Source: Onchocerca volvulus
Lineage: Eukaryota; Nematoda; Chromadorea; Rhabditida; Onchocercidae
Assembly: GCA_000499405.2 (NCBI GenBank)
Contig: HG738138.1
Coordinates: forward strand, 19,879,753 to 19,943,752
Length of the DNA: 64,000 nucleotides
Reading direction: 5' to 3'
Part shown: in pieces, positions 49,999 through 64,000 of the stretch
How positions within the stretch are numbered: position 1 is the stretch's first letter
How the letters are laid out: the number at the start of each line of letters is the position of its first letter
Notes under the pieces: generated by a model
The model's database searches: none
What the model saw: the letters and a program-made list of their open reading frames with translations, nothing else
Told to the model about the DNA's origin: nothing
Program-made: the position numbers and the translations under genes

Positions 49999-51690
49999 TT
50001 AAGATTCAATACCATCTTCACTATCACTTTTATCAGGTTCGGCGTCACCATCCTTGATAAGTTCCAACACATGTTTCACAGGCTCTAATTGTCCATCTTT
50101 TCCGATCTGTCCTGGAGTTATTAATCCTTGATTCATCAATTTACTAAGATCATTCATCAATCGATGTACCTCATATTCTTTTTGCTCCTCGGTCATCTCA
50201 GTAAACGGATTTTCTTTCATAGGTTCAATGCAACCAGTTACTGGATTTACTTGGGTTTCAACTGCTTTATAATCTTCTGTTTCTGAAGCCTCACTGTCTG
50301 ACAGATGTTTCGGGGTATTTAAAGCATTCAGGATGCCGCGATTAGCCAACAAACCAGCTGCATGCCCGAAACCACAGTACTTGACGAAACGATTGACACT
50401 TTTTTTACATAAGATGAAAATGAATTCAGCTGCCAAGTCCTGAGTATTCGAAATGCTCATCATCAAACGAACCATTCGATTACGTAATTCAGCACCGTCA
50501 TCCGGTCGTCGTTCAACATCAGTAGCATGAAGTGGTGGAATAACCAGTAAACGTAAATAACGTCGTGCCTCTTTCACTTGAGAACTTAAACGTATTAAAA
50601 CGGTTAAAAAAGTACCAAGGAGCTCGTTTCTTTCATTATTTTCTGCTTCCAGTCGTCGTTTTAGCGCACAAAGTACAGCATTTGCAAAAATCATGTCACG
50701 TCCGCCATGGATTAGATCTGTATCTTTTTTCTCCACACACTGCAACTTCGGTGTCAGCCATTCGAAGGATAACGGCAATACTGCAATTACATCTATCGCG
50801 GATTGTTCAAGAGATGGGTCAATGTTTTCTAAGGTGACAATTTTTGAACATAGTAACATGCACTGTTTTGCATTTGATTCCACAGAATCATCCCATGAAT
50901 AGCAAAATATGTTGAACAAAATTTTCAAAGTCCAATTCGTGCATTCTGTAAAGTTTCTCCATTGCGAATTTTGTTCCAGTTTTTCCGGAAAATGTAAACT
51001 TTGTTCCAATACTTTCAGAAAAACTCCACACCCATTTTTTAACCATTGCAGCTGTAAATCTTTCGACTGTGCGCTTGCAACAAATGCAATACGGAGATCA
51101 TAAATAGCAACCAAATCCATTTGTTCATTATTCAGAATTTCTACTGGGAATTTAGGAATTTTTAACTTTACGGGAAAGGCAATATCTTGGACAATAACCG
51201 GAATATCGTCAATATCCCGTTGTTTAGAGGAACTTCTTGGAGTGTCGCATAACAGTCTAATTCGATTAAGCAGCAGATTTGAAGCAATTTCATTAAATTC
51301 ACTTCTCGCGAGGTTACTGCTGAAGAGTATATTGATGAGACACATTTCAGCCTGGATGAATGATTCCCAATCAAATTCGAACGATTGTTCGGCTAATAGA
51401 CCGACGCCAAGTACATCCTGTATCATGCTGGAAGATAGCAATTGATCCAAATTTTGTCTATCACGTGCTAAAATTCTCAAAAAGCGAAGGATTTCCTGAC
51501 GAATTGTTGATGATTCTCGAAAACGTTCACGAAAAATGGTTTGTATCCGACGCCTGCTATCGACATCAACATGGTCAAATACATGATATTCTTCAAAATC
51601 ATCATTAATTCGTTTCAAACTTTTGACGAAATCATCAGCCGGTAAATTTTGCCACTGCACCAAATCATTTTCAGATATATCTTCGGCCAT
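49999..51690 (-). CDS. ric-8: RIC-8 (synembryn), G-alpha chaperone/GEF, single exon
   Basis: A single uninterrupted frame of 563 aa, matching C. elegans and vertebrate RIC-8 length. RIC-8 folds and activates heterotrimeric G-alpha subunits. In nematodes it is needed for synaptic transmission and for asymmetric spindle forces in embryos. The protein is an armadillo-type helical repeat. Recognisable stretches include LLVIPPLHATDVERRP, MSISNTQDLAAEFIFILCKK, the FVKYCGFGHAAGLLANRGIL block, NPVTGCIE, and the EEQKEYEVHRLMNDLSKLMN helix near the C terminus, followed by an acidic tail (SDSEDG). I start at the ATG at 51,690 (MAEDISEN). The frame stays open upstream to 51,744 but only with a TTG. All neighbours with known exon structure have three to thirteen exons, so the lack of introns here is unusual. 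Confidence 0.93.
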   Translation of the reverse strand: MAEDISENDLVQWQNLPADDFVKSLKRINDDFEEYHVFDHVDVDSRRRIQTIFRERFRESSTIRQEILRFLRILARDRQNLDQLLSSSMIQDVLGVGLLAEQSFEFDWESFIQAEMCLINILFSSNLARSEFNEIASNLLLNRIRLLCDTPRSSSKQRDIDDIPVIVQDIAFPVKLKIPKFPVEILNNEQMDLVAIYDLRIAFVASAQSKDLQLQWLKNGCGVFLKVLEQSLHFPEKLEQNSQWRNFTECTNWTLKILFNIFCYSWDDSVESNAKQCMLLCSKIVTLENIDPSLEQSAIDVIAVLPLSFEWLTPKLQCVEKKDTDLIHGGRDMIFANAVLCALKRRLEAENNERNELLGTFLTVLIRLSSQVKEARRYLRLLVIPPLHATDVERRPDDGAELRNRMVRLMMSISNTQDLAAEFIFILCKKSVNRFVKYCGFGHAAGLLANRGILNALNTPKHLSDSEASETEDYKAVETQVNPVTGCIEPMKENPFTEMTEEQKEYEVHRLMNDLSKLMNQGLITPGQIGKDGQLEPVKHVLELIKDGDAEPDKSDSEDGIES

Positions 51691-52642
51691 GACAATAATG
51701 GCAGAATGAAGGACGCCAAAGATCTGCTGCGTAATACTGATCAATCCTTCAATTTCATAAACATAAGGTCCTTAATGAATTTATTAGTTTAATATATACT
51801 CCACGATTTATTAATTCAAGTAAAAATAATTCATCCAATACTGAATCGTCGCAAAAAAAAGCAATGAAGAAGACGTAGAACAGGGATGTATGACTTTTGA
51901 GTTTTATAAAAAGCAATCGATTCTCAGGGGGATTCAGTGTGCAAGTATCTCGTACGACTAATAAAAAATGAAAGCAAAAGCTGATTAGCGTTTGTCATCA
52001 ATGATACATTCCGACCAAAGTCAGTCCTTTTCACCGATCGATTCACTGCCTTGTCTTTGCCAACTTAGTGCCTTTCCATCTCTGTTCTCAACGGTCTTGA
52101 AGTATTTTTGAATTATATGCTCGAAAGTATAACGAGATAAATCTAACTTGAGAAGAGTACAAGGGAAGCCCTATGGAAACAGAGCAGGAAAAACAAACAC
52201 CCAGCCGAATTCCACCGAAACCCGAGAACTCCCAGGAAACTAATAACCAGCAACACTGCAACCACCGCCATAACTCAAGCGAAGTATTTTCGCTATGTAG
52301 GGAAATTCTGGTTCGGCGACGCGTTGCAAAAAACCAAAGTTCAGGTATCTCTGATTGCATTGCTGTTCTTCTCTCATAAAATTTTGTGTTTATTACTTGT
52401 TGTGCAACTAATTATTTCTTGACGTTATGGCATAAGGGGTCGGGAGTTTTCAAGTTATTACTTTAGATGGTGGAGAATTTTGGTGATATTTGTATGAATG
52501 AGTCGTATGGTACCAAACATGACATTTTATGACATCTTGAACATGTCGTCTTAAATAACCCTTCCTTTCTTTGTATACTCTGCCTTTCATGCTCATTTCA
52601 GGCCAGTTGTTATCTGTCCGGTGAATCGTGTCGTCTTAAGCA
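51691..52642. other. Divergent promoter region with an exon-like GC-richer block
   Basis: 0.95 kb between the starts of ric-8 (-) and the MIC13-like gene (+), so probably a shared promoter. The block 52,140-52,380 is clearly less AT-rich than its surroundings. On the plus strand an ATG at 52,173 opens a frame to a good donor at about 52,371 (TTCAG|GTATCT), and 52,602 follows a TTTCAG acceptor. This would make a spliced 5' leader carrying an upstream open frame that stops before the MIC13-like ATG. Coding potential of the block itself is unproven. Confidence 0.4.
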
Positions 52643-55600
52643 ATGGCGATTTTCGCACGATTGATACGGTATGTAATGTTTCTTTTGCTTCCTTCTAGTT
52701 ATTCCATTTCGCGAGTAAACACTTTGGGAGCAAGGACGGCTCACTAACCAAGCAGTGATGTGAATCATTTGATTTTTTGCATATTGAAGTTCGATTTTTG
52801 CTTCTATTCCTGCTCTGGTAGTGGCTCTCTCTCGTCGCACTATTCAGGAAAATACCTTGGGGATATGTGACTTAATGCATAGTTACTATTCTCATCGACA
52901 TAATGCAGTACAGTGGAGTTGTTTTCAATCAACTGATTCGAAATACCCGTACGGATGAAAAACTTGTCGTCTCCATGAGCAACGGGGCGATATAACTCAA
53001 ATAGCCAAATAGAATTGCTGTATGGATTAACTTTAACTCTAACCCAACTACATCAACGACATTGATAATTATCTATATCATTATATATTAAAATTAGATC
53101 AGAGAATTCTGGAATTAACTTCACTGAAATTTGACAACTGTTACATATTACCATGTATGAATAACTTTGACCACTAATAATTTGAGTCTAGAAAGAAAGT
53201 AACCCCTAAATTGCAGCATTAATTTTATCATTTCAGTAGCAACAGATCTAAGATAAAGTTTCCTCTATTGTGGTGCCTGTAGTTACGGTCAGATTGACTG
53301 TAAAGATTCTTGAAATCTAGAGAAATTGATATATTTCACATGATGATGCTAAGGAAAATTTTTTTCATGGTAATGAATGAATAGGTTGTGAAGAAAACTA
53401 GTTGAATTATTTATGACTACTTAAATTATTTTCTATTAATAAATATATTTATGCAAACTCCTGGAGCATTGGGTATTCCCTGATGGAAAGCAAAGTTTAA
53501 TTCGATTGAAATAATGGTTACGGAGCATTATTTTACAGATTTCTTAGTCCAAAAACATCATTTCATTGCATTTTACATAATTTATTCCGAAAAGGTCTGT
53601 TTTCTTTTATTTAGCAATCCAATATCAGAAAATGATGTTTAAAGAATCAGTAAAGTGGTCATTTCTTGTAATCCACATCACTCAATTTGATCTGAATTTT
53701 CTGTTGCATTGTCTGTGCTTAAGTAATTTTCTTGTTAATGAAATGCAGGTGCTCTATATAACTCACTGAAAGCAATTTATTCAAACATCTAGAAGCCAGT
53801 ATACTTTCGTCATCTTTCTTTCGTGAATTTATGTCAAATAATAAGGCAATAATCTATCGAAAATTCGATCATCATTTGAGTTTCTCTCTTTTTTTATGAT
53901 AAGAAAACTTCTGGAATAATTCGAATTTGTTTTATTTGAGAATACGATAATTTTGACTTGAAAAAAATTAGCCAGACTGTTTATTGTATTAATAGATTGT
54001 TTCTTATGAGAAAATTGAGTGAAATAAAAACCCGACTCTGAACTTTTGTAGTAAGCACTTGAAGGCTTTAGTGCAATAACATTTCGACTTAAAAAAAAAA
54101 GCCCATGGAACGAAAATTTTCTCTTTTTTAAAATTGGAATTGGAAAGGGAAACAAATTTCGAAACGAACATTTGGACAATCTATCTCTATGAATACTTAA
54201 AGTATAATTTATATAATTTAATAAACCATTTATATGAGAAATTCATACGTACAGGAAATAAAATTTCCAAGCTTAAATATGTTTCACAAGAAATAATTTG
54301 TCAATATAATTAAATAAGCAGGAATCTCTTGACCATAGTAATTTTGATTTAATCAATTAATGTTGCTGTGTGAGAATTCCGATTATTTATTTAATATAAT
54401 TCTAACCATTTTTCTGTCAATGCTTTAATTATGTAATTCATAGAAGTATTAACATAATAAAAACTTTTATCTACTTAGTATTTCTATTTCTACTATTGCA
54501 TATTTAAAGTTTTTTTTCTTCTGTTTCCTCCCCCCCCCCTCGATTTAAAAGTATGTTTTAAAAAATTCTAAAATTAAAGAAGGTCTCTACTTGAAGATTC
54601 TCTTTAATTGTATGCTTAGCTGAAATTCTGTTTGACTGGAAAAAATGAGGTCATCACAATTTATAAAGTTAATGAGATGTTGTCCTATTATTTTGTGATT
54701 TGAAAATGCATGAGCACTGCTTCAGTTCTCAAACCAGAGCTGTTTGAGTTTACATGAAGAAATCTAATGAAGTTGTTATTGAAACTATCATAATTAGCAT
54801 TTACCTTTCTCTACTAAGTTGAAAATGGAAGATTATAGTCATGTTATTCTCCTGCAAAAATTTCAAAATCCGGTAATAATATTTTTAACATTTTGAATTT
54901 ATTTACAGAAATGTTAAATAATTTGCAATTAAGTGCACTCGTTACTGGAGTTCCTCTTTTTCTTTAAAATCAATTCTTTATAATGCTTTTAATACTAAAA
55001 AAGCGTCAACAATTTTTTGTTCAGTCTTTGTACTGTATTTCATGAATTTGTAGAACTCATATAGATGGAAATTCTGAAATTAAAAAAATAGAACTCCCAT
55101 AATTTTTTCCATTTCCATTACATTTTATGATTCTTCTTTCGGTTTCATTATTCGTTAAGTAATGTATAAGTATTTTAATAAGCAACTTTTAACTGCTGAT
55201 TTTTAATAAGCTATTTTTAATTATTTGCAGGCTTGGGATAAAAATTGGTGCAGTAGGGGCAGTGCTAAAGATTTCTTATCATTTTGATATTTGGTCCTTA
55301 GACTCGGATCAAGGAGCACGGAAATTTATGATCCTAAAGGAAACCGTTGTTCCAGGAACCATTGTTTTTCCAAAGGAGGTTCGTACTTATTAACATCGGG
55401 TCATTTTCTGATTATGTCATTATCTCTATGTAACGGTTAAGAAAGTTAAGCTGTCATAACAGTATAATTGTAGAAATGTTATTTTTTGATGGCTTCGCTT
55501 TCTTGTTAAAATTTTATTTGATACAGTTCTCATTGTTTTTTTTTCTTTGTAGATGCTGCCATACCTGGAGAATTGTTCATGGCTTAATACGAAATGGAAT

Positions 55601-55648
55601 AGTCTTTTAGACAAAGCATTTTCTATGGTCAGATGGCCTATTTCTTGA
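52643..55648 (+). CDS. MIC13/QIL1-like MICOS subunit, 89 aa
   Basis: Three coding exons, 52,643-52,668, 55,231-55,378 and 55,553-55,648, with matching phases and GT-AG borders. The first exon begins further up (52,602) with untranslated sequence that has stops in this frame. The protein starts MAIFARLIRLGIKIGAVGAV, a single N-terminal membrane segment with a GxxxG-like pattern, then DIWSLDSDQGARK, LKETVVPGTIVFPKE, and a short Trp-containing tail. This order fits MIC13 (QIL1), the small inner-membrane MICOS subunit that bridges the MIC60 and MIC10 subcomplexes at crista junctions. Identity is low, as usual for this fast-evolving family, so the call is moderate. The second intron is 2.56 kb. 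It is divergently transcribed from ric-8. Confidence 0.55.
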
Positions 55649-57391
55649 ATTTTGTTTTTCTTGAGATGCAGGCTCTATTTGGTGAATTTCATTTAGTTGA
55701 AAGAGCAAATTCCTAATTGCTTTGTGCATATTCTTAAAATTTTCTGAGGTAATCTTATGCTCATCAACACTGCTCTTCATAGCGTTGTGCATATTTCTGT
55801 AATGTATATAATCATTTCTAGGATTGTAGCGTTTTTAGCATTCATCATTGAGTAGAGTAGTAAATCGAGATCGCAAACAATGTTGACAAAAGCCGCTTCT
55901 GCAGTTCTTGATTCGGTCACAGAATCTACAGCCATTATAGAATTAACTCATCAATGAATTGTCTGATAAATAGTAGAGTGTGATACGCATACCAAATGAA
56001 TTGATTTCATTTCATAGTTACAATTATATGAGGAGGTACAATAGCTTAGAAAGCTATTAAATGCTTGGAATAAGGAGTTGTTCCGATTATTTATCATGAT
56101 TAATTGCAAGTAATAATAATAGTCCTGTAACCCGCTTACAAGAGTAATATAGTAGGGCTTGACACACATTTTTTTTTCATTTGTAGTCAGGTCATATATA
56201 CATTGCTAGTTGATCTCTATTTGTCTTGTTCGAATGCTGGTGAATACATCAGTGACTCCTAGCTGAGTGATAAAGATCCCATCAGCACTTTAGTCATTGC
56301 TCTTATATGATAGTTAACTAACAGCTACAATACTTTATAAATAAAATTTCTCACTTTCTCCACCCTAAAAATGCTTATAATGCTAAGGCATGCAGTTATT
56401 TTCTTGAAAGTACTGTTTTAGCAATAAAACAAGATAACTGAACAGAAAAGCCTTACGGAAGGACCGTTAAGAATTTCAAATCCTTGTTGAGATCTGATCA
56501 TTTTTCTCCAAGAAACTAGTATATTGTGCAGGAGGGATATGAAATGATTTTAAAAGACCGTGCTTAATATGATCTATTGAAACGGCTTCAACAGATCATA
56601 TTAGGTTTCATTTCTTGATGTGTTTCATTTAATATATGATATAACAAACCAATAAAATATCACCTTGAATGTAGCTTTTGTATGTTTACAAATACAAGGT
56701 TTTTAAGGCAGTTGTTCGCGATCATCTCATGAAATTTGTTTACCAGAAAAAATTAAGTTAAACGTTCTATTTCAAGCTGACTTTGCTTTTTAATATTTTT
56801 GTTTTCCAGCAATGCAGGTAAATCTTTACACTCAACTAATCATAGAACAGAGCTTATGGGTTGGAGGTAAATTATTGAGCTCATAATGCATTAATAAAAC
56901 TCTTCGGGAAACTGCTGGCATTTCATTTTCTGTGTTTTATGAAGTCTTATTTAAAATTTTCCTGCACGACATATAAACAATATATATTTCAAAATAATAT
57001 ATCTTGAATGACAGTACGAATCACAAGATGGTTAGGGATCCGAATTTGTGAAAAAATTCTACTTTTTTCATGGAAAAATGAAATGAATCATATGCGATTA
57101 CAAACTTTAATAGATAATATAAGAAAAAAAAAAGAAAAAAAAACAATTTCAAATTGAAGTATGAGAAAAGAATAATATATATTAATAGGCAGTAGTGTTT
57201 CTTACCTAGAAACAAGAGAGTTAAACACATAGTACTATCAAATAATTAACCGGTAGAAAAGAAAAGTATTTTTGCAATAGTGAGGTGCAAGTTTCGAAGA
57301 GGGAGATATATTGAAAATGACAGACAATATTTCTATAAGTTCACATGTTCGCTAAAGCTTATTCTAGCGATATAGTTAACTCAATCTGTTC
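55649..57391. other. Intergenic, nothing recognised
   Basis: AT-rich spacer between the convergent MIC13-like gene and swsn-4. No exon chain, RNA gene or clear repeat. Confidence 0.45.

Positions 57392-64000
<6,609 letters not shown>

Noticed and set aside
51691..51744. Upstream extension of ric-8 to a TTG
   Set aside because: The ATG at 51,690 gives the family length, and TTG starts are not expected in a nematode nuclear gene.

Overview
This window looks like nuclear DNA of a nematode. It is AT-rich. Nearly every protein gene is cut into short exons with GT-AG introns that keep phase. The recognisable genes have C. elegans-type orthologues: unc-120/SRF, glf-1, ric-8, swsn-4, a TMEM272-like protein and a relic of a DMSR-type peptide receptor. 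I would guess a parasitic (perhaps spirurid) species, but the sequence does not fix this. Exon joins come from reading splice sites and phases by eye, and no transcript data were available.

Left part (1-16,000) is gene-poor. It holds a TMEM272-like membrane-protein gene (+), a decayed but well-bounded Helitron (5,277-8,896, coding strand minus), a tentative five-exon small membrane-protein gene (+), a broken DMSR-like neuropeptide receptor (+), and a complete three-exon gene for a small secreted six-cysteine protein (-).

Middle part (16,000-37,400) holds glf-1 (UDP-galactopyranose mutase, +). It converges on a 12-kb, ten-exon gene for the MADS-box factor SRF/UNC-120 (-). The flanks and introns carry microsatellites and short tandem repeats.

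Right part (37,400-64,000) is gene-dense. Five minus-strand genes follow one another: ric-8 (one exon), a REXO5-like exonuclease, NDUFAF1 and two tandem SLIRP-like RRM genes. Most gaps are about 450-650 bp. The exception is a 2.6-kb gap filled by a second, non-autonomous Helitron (42,835-44,794). That element contains an almost perfect inverted duplication of about 775 bp per arm, with exon-like host sequence in each arm. A small MIC13-like gene (+) lies head-to-head with ric-8. The 3' part of the BRG1/BRM chromatin remodeller swsn-4 (-) runs off the right edge.

Themes: three of the gene families on the right (NDUFAF1, SLIRP, MIC13) act in mitochondria, and Helitron activity has shaped two loci. 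Three local defects deserve checking: an in-frame TGA in the exonuclease, a missing AG splice acceptor in glf-1, and multiple breaks in the receptor relic.
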